Source of the DNA: FEN-1297 sp046704255
Lineage (GTDB): Bacteria; Bacteroidota; Ignavibacteria; Ignavibacteriales; Ignavibacteriaceae
Direction: 5' to 3'
DNA length: 64,000 bases
Assembly (NCBI GenBank): GCA_046704255.1
Contig: JBJKSH010000057.1
Span: 1 to 64,000, forward strand
The notes under the pieces are model-generated. The model had not been told where the DNA came from, made no database searches, and saw nothing but the letters and a program-made list of their open reading frames with translations. The translations under genes and the position numbers were made by a program. This document shows, piece after piece, positions 7,819-17,489 of the stretch; positions within the stretch are counted from its first letter, which is position 1, and the number at the start of each line of letters is the position of its first letter.

Positions 7819-8277
7819 TTACCCGGGTGCTTTGCCAATTAATTTATTAATACCTCTATGCATCTTATGGAAAAAAGCCGTTGGTTCGGCGTACATCAAA
7901 ATACATTCGCCGTACACGGGTTTTATATTATTCTCTTTACAATAATTTATTGCATCTTCAGATTCCGAGCCTTGCTGCATCCAAACGTGTTTTACACCTG
8001 CATTAACCGCATCACGAACCAACTGTTCGGTTTGCCTAGGAGGCACTACTAAAACCGCTCCGTCAATCATCCCCTTAAGCGTAAGTAATCCGGGGTAGCT
8101 CTTTACTCCTTCAATTTCATCGGTGTTCGGATTAACCGGGTAAACTTCGTAGCCCATGGATTTTAATTCTTTAAAAACCGAGTTGCCGAATTTTTTCCCG
8201 CTGCGTGAAACACCTGCTACGGCTATTTTTTTGCAGTTTAAAAATTCTTCAATATCGGATTTCATTACTTTTTTCAT
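7819..8277 (-). CDS. CoA-binding domain protein (Rossmann fold, YccU-like)
   Basis: 152 residues. The sequence KKIAVAGVSRSGKKFGNSVF, YPVNPNTDEIEGVKSYPGL, DGAVLVVPP and HVWMQQGSESEDAI is the single-domain CoA_binding_2 family, which keeps the nucleotide-binding half of succinyl-CoA synthetase alpha subunit. The conserved ending VYGECILMYAEP is typical. It is a cytosolic protein of unknown physiological role, read in the same direction as the MgtC/SapB gene 16 bp downstream, so probably one transcript. Confidence 0.85.
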   Translation of the reverse strand: MKKVMKSDIEEFLNCKKIAVAGVSRSGKKFGNSVFKELKSMGYEVYPVNPNTDEIEGVKSYPGLLTLKGMIDGAVLVVPPRQTEQLVRDAVNAGVKHVWMQQGSESEDAINYCKENNIKPVYGECILMYAEPTAFFHKMHRGINKLIGKAPG

Positions 8278-8304
8278 AATCCCTTTAATAAATTATTAAA
8301 AAAA

Positions 8305-8826
8305 TTAAGCTAACAAATTATTACCCGAATTTTTTTTCATGAATATGGATAGTGCAACAGAAATAATAAAACCGGTTCCTAATACGCCCAGGGTACCGAA
8401 TAAGAATTGATTTATAAAACCGAACATATCTTTTATACTTTCCATTTCACTAGCAATTTCACCTGTAGATTTTCCACTTTGGATTAGCTTTTGCCTTTGA
8501 TAGGCAATACCTAATTGGGCATAACCGGGATTTATATAATTAAAATATGCAATTAGGAAGAATGCAATTATAACTGCGGCAATTAATGAAATCATAAGCC
8601 CTGCCTTTATTCCGCTGCTTATTGAAATTTGACCGTTGTTTCTCCTATCCCTTTTTTCTTTAATTCCCAGATACAAAGTTACCAAAGGAACAAATACAAT
8701 AAAGCATGTTGTATATTCTCCTATATACATTTTGTCTGTATGAAATCCTAAAAGAAATTCAATTAATATCCACAAACACATTCCCGTACCGGTCATTACC
8801 CCGTATTTAATTTCAGTCGTCAGCAT
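8305..8826 (-). CDS. DUF4199 family membrane protein
   Basis: 173 residues with four helices: KYGVMTGTGMCLWILIEFL, YTTCFIVFVPLVTLYLGI, IKAGLMISLIAAVIIAFFLI and FGTLGVLGTGFIISVALSIF. The order TM-TM-K/R-rich loop-TM-long loop-TM and the IKEKRDR motif after the second helix are those of DUF4199 proteins of Bacteroidota, whose function is unknown. It lies 27 bp upstream of the CoA-binding gene on the same strand. Confidence 0.7.
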   Translation of the reverse strand: MLTTEIKYGVMTGTGMCLWILIEFLLGFHTDKMYIGEYTTCFIVFVPLVTLYLGIKEKRDRRNNGQISISSGIKAGLMISLIAAVIIAFFLIAYFNYINPGYAQLGIAYQRQKLIQSGKSTGEIASEMESIKDMFGFINQFLFGTLGVLGTGFIISVALSIFMKKNSGNNLLA

Positions 8827-9035
8827 ATAACTATTTATTCATAACTATTGTTATTATAATTAAAAAGATTTACTTCAACCGGTTTCCGTGTTTTAGAAAT
8901 TTGAGAGATTAAATTAACGTCATTTTATCCGTTCCCCATCTTCCATTTATTTACCGGCATAATCGATTATTAATTTCAATCAAAATTACTATTATAAGTT
9001 TAATATTCAAAACCAAAACAATTTAGCTTATAAAT

Positions 9036-9067
9036 TTTGGTAACTATTTAATTAGGTGATAAATTTG
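9036..9067 (+). promoter_or_regulatory. Predicted promoter of the TauE/SafE gene
   Basis: TTTG at 9036-9039 and TAAATTTG at 9060-9067 are separated by 20 bp, a match to the Bacteroidota TTG / TAnnTTTG promoter. It would start transcription near 9072, giving a leader of about 20 bases that holds the AGGGAGA ribosome binding site (9081-9087). Confidence 0.45.
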
Positions 9068-9092
9068 ATATCAAAAATTTAGGGAGAATAAT

Positions 9093-9842
9093 TTGCCGGA
9101 AATTTATTCGATATTAATTTTGTTCGGTGTGGGATTGCTGGCAGGATTTATAAATGTTAATGCCGGCGGCGGCTCCACTTTAACTTTGCCGGCATTAATT
9201 TTTTTAGGCCTGGATGCGGCTCTTGCAAACGGGACTAACCGTGTCGCAATTTTCATACAAAACATCTTTGCGGTTTATTCATTTAAAAAAGAAAAATACC
9301 AGCAGTTTAATTTAAGCTTAAAGTTATCTTTATTCACTTTGCCGGGTGCAATTGCAGGCGCATTATTAGCGGTTAATATAGGTAATGCACTGTTCCAGAA
9401 AATTCTCGGCATTGTTATGATTGGTATTATCGTTTCGATGATTATACCGAGGAAAAAAATTTTAATTGACAACACTGAAAATAAAAAGTTAACCTGGGTG
9501 GTTGCTATATCGATGATCTTCATAGGGTTTTACGGCGGGTTTATACAGGTAGGTGTGGGCTTTATTGTAATGGCATCCATGAATTATCTTTTAAAGTTCG
9601 ATCTTATTCATGTAAATATGCACAAAGTTTTTATAATTCTGGTTTACACGGTACCGGCACTTTTAATTTTTGTCCTTACCGGCGATGTAAATTGGACATT
9701 TGGACTCAGCCTTGCAGCAGGCAATGCAATCGGCGGCTGGTGGGCTGTTAAAGCTTCCATTAAGAAGGGTGATAAATTAATTAAAACGGTTCTTATTGCT
9801 GCTATTTTAATTATGTCTTTGAAATTATTAAGTGTGTTTTAA
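9093..9842 (+). CDS. Sulfite exporter TauE/SafE family protein
   Basis: 249 residues with eight predicted helices. The beginning (LLAGFINVNAGGGSTLTLPA, then LIFLGLDAALANGTNRVAIF) is the diagnostic TauE/SafE repeat, and the second half repeats it as GFYGGFIQVGVGFIVMASMN. The family exports sulfite, sulfoacetate or other small organosulfur anions, but the substrate here cannot be read. The start is TTG at 9093 with AGGGAGA 6 bp upstream. It overlaps the convergent VOC gene by four bases at the 3' end, so the two transcripts must share a terminator region. Confidence 0.85.
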   Translation: MPEIYSILILFGVGLLAGFINVNAGGGSTLTLPALIFLGLDAALANGTNRVAIFIQNIFAVYSFKKEKYQQFNLSLKLSLFTLPGAIAGALLAVNIGNALFQKILGIVMIGIIVSMIIPRKKILIDNTENKKLTWVVAISMIFIGFYGGFIQVGVGFIVMASMNYLLKFDLIHVNMHKVFIILVYTVPALLIFVLTGDVNWTFGLSLAAGNAIGGWWAVKASIKKGDKLIKTVLIAAILIMSLKLLSVF

Positions 9843-10252
9843 ATACCTTTAGTATTCATCAGAACAATTCTCCAGCCGTCGGGGTCTTCATACGTAAAGC
9901 CTTTTTCTTTCCAGTAAGGATTTTCGGGTGGAACAGGTTCATAACCCATCCCTTTAAGATTTCTTACCAAACTGTCTATTTCGATTTTGTCGGGTATATA
10001 AAAAACAATTAAATTTTCTTTGGTTGGTGCAGGGCATGGAATTCCTTTGTCGTGAGAGATAAATTCCAGATGGAAATCATGTCCCGGTATTCCGAATATA
10101 ACACCTGTGTAGCCGTTATGCTTTGTAAATGAAGTTATTATTTCCAACCCAAGACCGTTCTTATAGAATTCTTTTACCTTATCCAATTTGTCGGTTGGTC
10201 TGGCAATTCTTACCTGGATTGGATGAATATTGTTAGGCTGTTTTCCGTTCAT
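9839..10252 (-). CDS. VOC (glyoxalase/dioxygenase superfamily) protein
   Basis: 137 residues with the beta-alpha-beta-beta-beta VOC layout: VRIARPTDKLDKVKEFYKNG, LGLEIITSFTKHNGYTGVIF, HDFHLEFISH, then the second module with YEPVPPENPYWKEKG and FTYEDPDGWRIVLMN. His of FHLEF and Glu/Asp of the final strand are candidate metal ligands. Members include glyoxalases and antibiotic-resistance proteins; nothing here tells which, so only the superfamily is safe. Convergent with TauE, overlapping by four bases. Confidence 0.8.
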   Translation of the reverse strand: MNGKQPNNIHPIQVRIARPTDKLDKVKEFYKNGLGLEIITSFTKHNGYTGVIFGIPGHDFHLEFISHDKGIPCPAPTKENLIVFYIPDKIEIDSLVRNLKGMGYEPVPPENPYWKEKGFTYEDPDGWRIVLMNTKGI

Positions 10253-10490
10253 GTTTTAATCCGTTCATTACTATATCCTAATAAATTAAAAAATATTATA
10301 TTTATTTGTTTTTTATTATAACATAAGCCGTTAAGATATTTGATAATATAGATAACAAAATAATTAAATTTCGTAAATAATTTTAAATGTATTGATTAAC
10401 AGGTTTTTATGTATTATAGTATTCTTAATTATTACAAAAACTTTGGATTGAAATGTTTATAAAATTGGGAAATAATTTTAGGAGGGAAAA

Positions 10491-10949
10491 ATGAATAATG
10501 AAAAGAATAGGAAAGACGGCATATTACCGGCTTTTATTCTAGGAGGAGTTCTCGGAAGTGTTCTTACCTTTATCTTTACGCCTTATTCGGGTAAGGAACT
10601 GCGGAACAAGATTGAGGATGAAGTAAACACAGGCTTGTTAAAAGCAAAGCAAAAAGAAGATGAAATAATTGAAAAGGCTAAAATTGTTGCCGATGATATA
10701 ATACTTAAAGCAACTCAGCTTGTTGCTCTGGCAGACAAATATGCCGGTACCGCAGAATTACCCGCAGAAAAAATAGATAAAGAAATCAAAAGCATTAAAG
10801 CAGCAATTGATGCCGCCGTTAAATCTTATAAAAAAGAAAACAGCCAATCGGAAAAGACACAATCTACAGATGAAATTGTTGAAGACATCTTTTCCGAATA
10901 TGAAGACGAGAGCCTTCCAAAACATGAAGGTATGAGAAAAAGAAAATAA
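10491..10949 (+). CDS. YtxH domain-containing protein
   Basis: 152 residues. The N-terminal glycine-rich membrane helix (ILPAFILGGVLGSVLTFIFT) followed by PYSGKELRNKIEDEV is the YtxH signature; the rest is a long charged helix (KQKEDEIIEKAKIVADDIIL) ending in an acidic and then basic tail. YtxH proteins are general-stress proteins of unknown mechanism. AGGAGG lies 5 bp before the ATG. It ends 4 bp from the convergent transglutaminase gene. Confidence 0.75.
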   Translation: MNNEKNRKDGILPAFILGGVLGSVLTFIFTPYSGKELRNKIEDEVNTGLLKAKQKEDEIIEKAKIVADDIILKATQLVALADKYAGTAELPAEKIDKEIKSIKAAIDAAVKSYKKENSQSEKTQSTDEIVEDIFSEYEDESLPKHEGMRKRK

Positions 10950-10953
10950 ATCA

Positions 10954-12042
10954 TTACTTATTTTCAGACTTTAATAAAATTCTATCCGTAGATATGTCTG
11001 CTTCCACTCCGCTTACAACTGTGGAGACAAGCTGCATAAAATCATCGCGGTTGTTTTCAACGTCTGAGTTTTTGTATGTTGCCCATACAGGTGTATATTT
11101 TATAGGAATATTCATCCCTACGGAGGATATAAGTCTTGAATTATCAATATGACAAAATCCGTCTTTCTTAGTTGCATCTACGGGTACCCATCCGTAAACA
11201 GGTAAATAAATTTCGGACCAGACGTGGTAACCGATGTTACCTGGTGCAAATTCAAATCCCGACTGCTGCCTTGCCGGAATACCTGCTGCCCTTGCTAAGG
11301 CAATAAACAATTCGGAATACTGGCCGCAGTCTCCTTCTAACGTATTTAATGCTTCAACGGCTCCCCGTTTCTTAGGCGGGTAAACATACTTCATTTTATC
11401 ATTTACCCATTTGAAAATTGCATGCGCCTTATCCAAAGGATTTGTTAAACCCTCGATTATTTTTTTTGATGTATCTTTTATTCCGGAAGTCTGAAAAAGC
11501 AAATATTCCGATTTAGTGTAAAAGGATTTTATGCTGTCAGGTATTTTATCCCAGTTATTTTCTATAATGTTTTTATCTATGTTTGGTTTATAGTCGTACG
11601 TTGCATAACTGAATTTTCTAATAACGGTTATTGAATCGCCGTCTTTTAATTTATTTGTCAGATTCCAAAAACAAATTCTGTTTCCGTTTTCTTTATCTAA
11701 AAACATATCGGTAGGTTCGGGAGAATAACTTATATCTTTAGCATCTCTCTGGTTTATACGATTTATTATATCCGGGCTCCATAATAATAACAGCGGAGGC
11801 TGTGCAGCAGGTATACCGTGTGCAATATTCCAATTCTTTAGGGAATCGCCCGATAAAACTTTTATATTTCTTATATGAACAATTAATTCGCCTTCCACGT
11901 ACCGCGGCAGAGAAAATCCGTTCTTTAGAGTTGGTGCAGGATAATTATTTCTTATGCTTAAATTTGAAGTTGAACAAGAATAAAGCAGTAATACTGCAAG
12001 AATAAAGATTGTGTAAATTATATATTCCGGTTTTCTAGTCAT
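10954..12042 (-). CDS. Transglutaminase-like domain lipoprotein
   Basis: 362 residues. Lipobox LLLYSC at residues 18-23 marks an exported lipoprotein. The C-terminal half is a transglutaminase/protease core: LEGDCGQYSELFIALARAAG (nucleophile Cys), IPARQQSGFEF, GYHVWSEIYLPVYGWVPVD (His and Asp). All three catalytic residues are present. The N-terminal 180 residues are a beta-rich domain (YVEGELIVHIRNI, FSYATYDYKPNI) as in other Bacteroidota transglutaminase proteins. Substrate unknown; probably a periplasmic or surface peptidase-like enzyme. Confidence 0.8.
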   Translation of the reverse strand: MTRKPEYIIYTIFILAVLLLYSCSTSNLSIRNNYPAPTLKNGFSLPRYVEGELIVHIRNIKVLSGDSLKNWNIAHGIPAAQPPLLLLWSPDIINRINQRDAKDISYSPEPTDMFLDKENGNRICFWNLTNKLKDGDSITVIRKFSYATYDYKPNIDKNIIENNWDKIPDSIKSFYTKSEYLLFQTSGIKDTSKKIIEGLTNPLDKAHAIFKWVNDKMKYVYPPKKRGAVEALNTLEGDCGQYSELFIALARAAGIPARQQSGFEFAPGNIGYHVWSEIYLPVYGWVPVDATKKDGFCHIDNSRLISSVGMNIPIKYTPVWATYKNSDVENNRDDFMQLVSTVVSGVEADISTDRILLKSENK

Positions 12043-12111
12043 TAATGTTTTTCCTAAAAATTTTTTATCTGCAGAGGCAATGTTTTTTTATGTTAAATCT
12101 TATTGTATATT

Positions 12112-13221
12112 TTATATTTTTTTAAGGATAACAACTGAAAGATCATCAAATGCGGGGGATTCACCGACAAAATTATCTACATAGCTTACAATAGCCTGTC
12201 CAATGCCTTCCGCATTACGATCCTTTACCTGCGGCAGCATTTTGTAAAGTCTTGCTGTTCCGAAAAAATCACCGGATACGTTTTGTGCTTCAGTCACTCC
12301 GTCTGAAAAAGCTATAAAAACATCTCCCTGCTTTAAACTAATTTCTCTTTCGGTGTATTCGTAGCTTTGCATTAAACCGAGTGCGGGTTCGCCCTTAAAC
12401 AATTCGCTGGTACCGTCGTTATTAATTAATACCGGCGGCAAATGGCCGGCATTTATAAATTTCAAATTACCGTAGTCCGGGCAAAGCTTAACATACACCA
12501 TAGATGCAAACATACCCGGTAAACTATCCCTGTGAAAAATTTGGTGAAGCCTGGAACCCATATCGGAGAGAGATTCATAGTCATAAGCTATTGCCCGAAT
12601 ACTTGCCTGCAGTTTAGCGGTAAGAAGAGCAGCTTTTAGTCCTTTACCGGCAACATCCGCCAGAGTAATACCCGCAACATTATCATTTATTTTTAAATAA
12701 TCCACAAGGTCGCCGCCAACTTCGTTTGCCGAGCGGGTGAAAAGCCAAATCGACCAGCCCGAAAAAGCAGGGCTTTTTTCCGGCATTAGTGCCTGCTGAA
12801 GTTTTCGTCCCGCCTCAAGTTCATCTTTAGCAAGAAGCTTATCTTTAAGTTCAAGAATTAAAACAAATAAGATTAATAATCCCCCCAACAATCCTTTATA
12901 ATCGGTGGTCGAAACATTTTCTCCCCTAATAGTAATGGAGTATGAAGTTATTAATAAAATAAAACCGAACAGTACGAATAATCTTCTAATGGGAGTTAAG
13001 CGGACAAACATACTTTTAAAAATCCAGAGTATCTCGTGAACAAACCGCCCGACTCTGCTCATGTTTTTAAGGCGTTTCTTTTTATCGTCGGATATATAAA
13101 ATTTTATTAACTCGTTGTACTCTCTTTTTAAATCCTGTAGAAAGTTCACATGCCTAATGTCGTCTCTAAGGACACTTCTTACGCTAGGTTCGTTATCCCG
13201 GTTCGAATAGCTGCGATTCAT
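12112..13221 (-). CDS. PP2C-type (SpoIIE-like) serine phosphatase with N-terminal membrane helices
   Basis: 369 residues. Two hydrophobic helices (residues about 83-99 and 110-125) precede a coiled linker (LEAGRKLQQALMP) and the phosphatase: GWSIWLFTRSANEVGGDLVD, GITLADVAGKGLKAALLTA, FASMVYVKLCPDYGNLKFIN, AGHLPPVLI, DVFIAFSDGVTEAQN and FDDLSVVILKK. The metal-binding Asp residues of GGDLVD, ADVAGKG, SDGVTE and DD are intact. Such RsbU/SpoIIE phosphatases normally act on anti-sigma antagonists. It starts directly after the stop of the DinB gene with no gap. Confidence 0.85.
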   Translation of the reverse strand: MNRSYSNRDNEPSVRSVLRDDIRHVNFLQDLKREYNELIKFYISDDKKKRLKNMSRVGRFVHEILWIFKSMFVRLTPIRRLFVLFGFILLITSYSITIRGENVSTTDYKGLLGGLLILFVLILELKDKLLAKDELEAGRKLQQALMPEKSPAFSGWSIWLFTRSANEVGGDLVDYLKINDNVAGITLADVAGKGLKAALLTAKLQASIRAIAYDYESLSDMGSRLHQIFHRDSLPGMFASMVYVKLCPDYGNLKFINAGHLPPVLINNDGTSELFKGEPALGLMQSYEYTEREISLKQGDVFIAFSDGVTEAQNVSGDFFGTARLYKMLPQVKDRNAEGIGQAIVSYVDNFVGESPAFDDLSVVILKKI

Positions 13222-13695
13222 TTAAGAAAAAATTTGTTCGAAATGATGCTGCATGTGTGCAAAGTAATCATTAATTAAATATTCAAGTGAAGCAGGTTCA
13301 TCGGCAGGAGGTTTTTCCCAACAAATATCGTTAAGGTTATGCTCCTCTCTCGGTTCGGTTAAAATTTCTTCGGGAATGGAATCTAAGAAATGAAGCAGAA
13401 GTTTATTGTAAGATGCCCACAAGTTAATCAGTTCTTCCCAGGAGGCAGTTTTATAATTTTGAATTTTAACCCAGCGGTTCTCATCATAAGTATTAAAAAT
13501 AAGCTCATCGGTAAAAAGTGCATTTACAAACCTGGCATGGTTGTTAGCAGCCGAATCAATTAAATGGCCGAGCACTTCTTTCCTTAGCCATTTTCCCGGT
13601 CCGTACGGCAGGCTTGCAAAGTCATCATGCATATCGCGTAAATTTAATTCTGTAGATTCTATAAAGTCTTTGTAATATTCAATAAATTTTCCCAT
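13222..13695 (-). CDS. DinB family protein
   Basis: About 157 residues from the ATG at 13695, chosen because GGAG lies 8 bp upstream; an ATG at 13719 is possible. Sequence GPGKWLRKEVLGHLIDSAAN then NHARF and YFAHMQHHFEQIF gives the four-helix bundle with three His (in GHLIDS and HMQHH) that bind the metal in the DinB/YfiT fold. Members include thiol transferases (bacillithiol/mycothiol), but many have no known function. Translationally linked to the phosphatase gene downstream. Confidence 0.8.
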   Translation of the reverse strand: MGKFIEYYKDFIESTELNLRDMHDDFASLPYGPGKWLRKEVLGHLIDSAANNHARFVNALFTDELIFNTYDENRWVKIQNYKTASWEELINLWASYNKLLLHFLDSIPEEILTEPREEHNLNDICWEKPPADEPASLEYLINDYFAHMQHHFEQIFS

Positions 13696-13782
13696 TACCT
13701 TTTCTCCGCATAATTTCATTATTTTTGTTTTACATTGTAAAATTAAAAAAAAATTAGGTGTTAATTCAAACTAAATGAATTA

Positions 13783-16700
13783 TTAGCCGAATAATTCATC
13801 TATATCTTCCCTGGTTAAGTTTTTAAGAATTCCGTTTTCACTGGTTATTATATTTTCCACAAGCTCTTTCTTTTTGTTTTGAAGCTTAAGGATTTTTTCT
13901 TCCACGCTGTTTCTGGTTATAAATTTATATACGAAAATGTTTTTATCCTGGCCAATCCGGTGAGTTCTATCGGTAGCCTGCATTTCCACGGCCGGGTTCC
14001 ACCAGGGATCGTAGTGAAAAACATAATCGGCAGCAGTTAAATTCAGCCCGAATCCACCTGCCTTTAAACTAATTAAAAAAATTTTAACATCATCATTTGT
14101 TTGAAAATTATTTACGCAAGCTTCGCGGTTCAAAGTACTGCCGGTTAAATATTCATAGGTTATTTCTTTATAGTCAAGATACTCTTTGATTATCTCAAGC
14201 ATCTTAACAAATTGAGAGAATACCAGCACTTTATGGTTTTCACCCAGCACTCCTTCCAATAGTTCCTTAAATTCTTCAAACTTGCCGGACTTGTTTTTAT
14301 AATTTTCCTTGACAAGGGAGGGATGATTACAGATTTGCCTAAGCCTTAGCAGGCCTTCCAAGACTTTAAAGCCGGATTTTTTAATACCATTCGTTTCAAT
14401 TTCTTTTATTACTTCTTCCCGTATTGAATCGCGCCATATATTATAGATTTTTTCCTGTCCCGGTTCCATTTCGCAGTAATGAATCATTTCTGTTTTGGGA
14501 GGAAGTTCCTTTGCAACTACTTCTTTTGTCCTTCTCAAAATGAACGGGTAAACCGTCCTCCGTAAATATTCGGATGCGGAATTATCTTCCGACTTTTGTA
14601 TAGGTCTTACAAATGCTTCCTCAAACCTTTTAAGCTGTCCAAGCATTCCGGGATTAAGAAAAGTCATTTGCGACCACAGCTCGGTTAAATTATTTTCTAC
14701 GGGTGTACCGGTTAAACAAAGGCGGTGTTCTGCCTTTATAGTTTTAATCAGTCTTGCAGTTTTGGAATTAGGATTTTTTATTTTCTGCGACTCATCAAGA
14801 ATTAAATAATTAAATTCTCTGCCGGTAAGAATGTTAATATCTCTAAGAATGATTGAATAGCTTGTAAGTATAACATTATAATTTTCAAAGTGAAGCGAAT
14901 CTTCTTTAATTCGTTCTTTTCCCGTGTGGTTTAATAATTTTAAATGAGGAGAAAATTTTTCCGCTTCGTTCATCCAGTTAAACACAACGGAAGTAGGAGC
15001 AATCACAAGGCTTGGAATATTTTTACCGTTTCCGTATTCGTTTGAAAGCAATGCTAGAACCTGGATTGTTTTACCCAACCCCATATCATCTGCAAGTATA
15101 CCGCCGAAGTTAAACTCCTTTAAAAAGTACAACCAATCGTATCCGCTTTTTTGATACGGCCGCAAAACATTGTAAAAAATCCCGGGAATTTCTTTAGAAG
15201 TAATTTTTTCAAATGAATTTAATTTTTCAATTTGCTCTTTAAATGCTTCATCGGTTTCAGCCTCGGCGTCTTCAATCAGCATATCCAGTGCGTTAGCCTG
15301 CAGCTTTGAAAATCGTATTTCTCCTTTTCCGTCTGTTTGATTTTTATTTATCGTGCCGAAAGCCAAAGCCCGGTGGAATTTATTAATCCACTGCTTTGGT
15401 AAAATTCCAACCGATCCGTCCTCAAGCCGGACGTATTCCTTTTTATGTTTTATTGCATTTATAAGAGAATCAAATGATATGGGTACACCGCTAAAATTTA
15501 TTTCGGCAGAAACATCAAACCAGTCAATACCGGAAGAAACATTAAAAGAAAATGCAGGTTTGGAGGTATTAACTTTAAAGTTAGACAGTTCTGCCGAACC
15601 GAAAATTTCAAAGCCTTTTTCTTTTAAATACGGAAGGCTTTCAAATAAAAAATCGACAGGATTTTTTCTAACTATAAATACGCCTTTATCAATTTCCTTA
15701 ACGAAAAAATTTTTGATTTCCTGTCTTGCGGATTCTTCTAAATTTTTGTCTCTTATAATTTTGGTAATTTTACCTTCCTTAAAAAATGAGGTAACTTTTT
15801 CCGTATCATCATAACCGACTTCAAAACCGGAATAATAATATTTTAAAATTATTTTTAATTTATTATCTTCTTCCTCCAGGTAAATTCTATTAACAGCAGC
15901 AGCCGGTATCTCTTCTATTTTGTACTTGTCTGAAACAAGCGGAAGATTTTTAACCAGCCCGGGCAGCAGGCTTTCTTCAAAATATTCTAGGTATATTTGA
16001 GGGATAAAAATTCCACCCTGATTTTCAGCAAAGTTTACAATTTGTTGGTAGGTAAGGTTTGTAATTTTAAATATTTTATTTTCAGACATAACCCATAACG
16101 GTGAATCGAGCACGGGTATAATTTTCGTTCCGGGTTTTAATAGTTCATTGTTAAAATAAAATCTTAAATTTAAGGACAATTCCCCGTTTCCATTATCATC
16201 AATTACTGCCTCTGCATGGCCCGTTTCTTCTTGAATAAAAACTCTTTTATTTATCTCTCCGTAACCTTCGAAATAATAAACTTCCTTACCCGTTAAAAAA
16301 TTTAAAAGTTCGGAAAAGATATAAGCCTCGTTAATGTGCAACCTTATCTGTGAGTTGGTCAAAAAATTATTATTATGGTAGAGTTCTACGGAAAATTCAC
16401 CGTATGACCTTGATATGGTATCAATAATTAATTTTTCCTGGAAAGATTCGACAGGGAGATCTTTTAAGTTTGTTCCGTGAACAACTTCCGGTGCAGAAAA
16501 AGTTCCGTTTTTCTTTATACGCTGCCTAACCACATAAATGCTTGAATTATATTCGGTAACATTTATAGCATACGCAATTTTATAATTAGCATTAAAATTC
16601 TTCTTTTCGTTTTTTCCAATTAGGCCGGTAAACCGGTTTTTAAATTCATTTAATTTATCTTCTTCCTGTCTTCTGCCTAATTCTTTCAGCCATTGCTGCC

Positions 16701-17127
16701 TGGTATTCGGCTCATTTATATTTCTTTTTAATATTTTATTAAGGGATTTATTTTTATCCTTTAAGGAAAGGTTTAATCTCTCATACACGTCATCTGTATA
16801 TTTATCGTATGAAAAGGAAGCGCCGTCGAAAGGTATGATATTACTAAATGAAAAAAAGTTGAAACTGTTCAGCTTATAAAGTACTGCAACAACATGTTTG
16901 CAAACCGCAGTTTCATTATAAGGGCATGTGCACCAGCAGTCCAACGGATACCTGTCGTTATTAAAGTTAATCTCAACTTTGTAAACCGAAGTACCTTGAA
17001 CATCGGCGGTTGCTTTTTTTGATTCGAATTTTAAATTTCTTACGTATCCTTTTATAAAATACAAATAGCCGCGCTGCCTAATGTTGTCTTCAACCAACTC
17101 CGCCAAAATTTCTTTTAGCTTATACAT
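13783..17127 (-). CDS. SWI2/SNF2-family helicase with SWIM zinc finger
   Basis: 1,114 residues. Near residue 67 CWCTCPYNETAVCKHVVAVL is a SWIM zinc finger (CxC...CxH). After a long middle domain the SNF2 motor follows: Walker A DDMGLGKTIQVLALLS near residue 685, LILDESQKIKN (DESQ instead of DEAH) near 776, LCLTGTPVENNLTELWSQMT, LRRTKEVVAKELPPKTEM, and the helicase C-terminal half with VFSQFVKMLEIIKEYL, LKAGGFGLNLTAADYVFHYD and ATDRTHRIGQ. The protein is cytosolic and uses ATP to translocate on DNA; its target (transcription or repair) is not shown. Length and order are normal for the family. Confidence 0.95.
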   Translation of the reverse strand: MYKLKEILAELVEDNIRQRGYLYFIKGYVRNLKFESKKATADVQGTSVYKVEINFNNDRYPLDCWCTCPYNETAVCKHVVAVLYKLNSFNFFSFSNIIPFDGASFSYDKYTDDVYERLNLSLKDKNKSLNKILKRNINEPNTRQQWLKELGRRQEEDKLNEFKNRFTGLIGKNEKKNFNANYKIAYAINVTEYNSSIYVVRQRIKKNGTFSAPEVVHGTNLKDLPVESFQEKLIIDTISRSYGEFSVELYHNNNFLTNSQIRLHINEAYIFSELLNFLTGKEVYYFEGYGEINKRVFIQEETGHAEAVIDDNGNGELSLNLRFYFNNELLKPGTKIIPVLDSPLWVMSENKIFKITNLTYQQIVNFAENQGGIFIPQIYLEYFEESLLPGLVKNLPLVSDKYKIEEIPAAAVNRIYLEEEDNKLKIILKYYYSGFEVGYDDTEKVTSFFKEGKITKIIRDKNLEESARQEIKNFFVKEIDKGVFIVRKNPVDFLFESLPYLKEKGFEIFGSAELSNFKVNTSKPAFSFNVSSGIDWFDVSAEINFSGVPISFDSLINAIKHKKEYVRLEDGSVGILPKQWINKFHRALAFGTINKNQTDGKGEIRFSKLQANALDMLIEDAEAETDEAFKEQIEKLNSFEKITSKEIPGIFYNVLRPYQKSGYDWLYFLKEFNFGGILADDMGLGKTIQVLALLSNEYGNGKNIPSLVIAPTSVVFNWMNEAEKFSPHLKLLNHTGKERIKEDSLHFENYNVILTSYSIILRDINILTGREFNYLILDESQKIKNPNSKTARLIKTIKAEHRLCLTGTPVENNLTELWSQMTFLNPGMLGQLKRFEEAFVRPIQKSEDNSASEYLRRTVYPFILRRTKEVVAKELPPKTEMIHYCEMEPGQEKIYNIWRDSIREEVIKEIETNGIKKSGFKVLEGLLRLRQICNHPSLVKENYKNKSGKFEEFKELLEGVLGENHKVLVFSQFVKMLEIIKEYLDYKEITYEYLTGSTLNREACVNNFQTNDDVKIFLISLKAGGFGLNLTAADYVFHYDPWWNPAVEMQATDRTHRIGQDKNIFVYKFITRNSVEEKILKLQNKKKELVENIITSENGILKNLTREDIDELFG

Positions 17128-17489
17128 AATTATTACAGCAATAAATTCTTATAGAAAAATTAAACTGAAAAGATAGTTAAAAGGATTTTTAATTAAAAGA
17201 AAGTATAGTAGAGCGCACAATTCGGCAAGCAGTAATTTTTCGATTAAACCGGGATGAGCATTCGGCTTAATAAAATTATGATTTAACGGTCAAAGGTAAA
17301 TCTTGACGCGGACGGGAAATGAACAATTAAAAAAAATTATTCTGACATAAAAGACAAAGATGAATAAGATAATAAAAAAGATTAAGCCGGATAATTTCTT
17401 TTAGTTGTTGCAATACACATGTTTAATATAAATAGAAATTCTTTATCTTAGCAAATAAAAATCTTACCATTTTTTCCGGATGCAATTTT
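17128..17489. other. Divergent intergenic region between the SNF2 helicase and the CHASE2 regulator
   Basis: 362 bp without an ORF. It has a 9-bp inverted pair (CGGCTTAAT at 17263-17271 and ATTAAGCCG at 17381-17389), too far apart for a simple operator. Both promoters must lie here but no clear TTG/TAnnTTTG pair was found. Confidence 0.4.

Noticed and set aside
13195..13215. GGTTCGAAT word resembling a tRNA T arm
   Set aside because: It lies inside the start of the phosphatase gene and no acceptor or anticodon stem surrounds it.
15353..15814. 153-residue plus-strand ORF within the helicase gene
   Set aside because: It is antisense to a conserved SNF2 protein and shows no family features.
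17263..17389. 9-bp inverted pair CGGCTTAAT/ATTAAGCCG
   Set aside because: The arms are over 100 bp apart and there is no other structure; chance is likely in AT-rich DNA.
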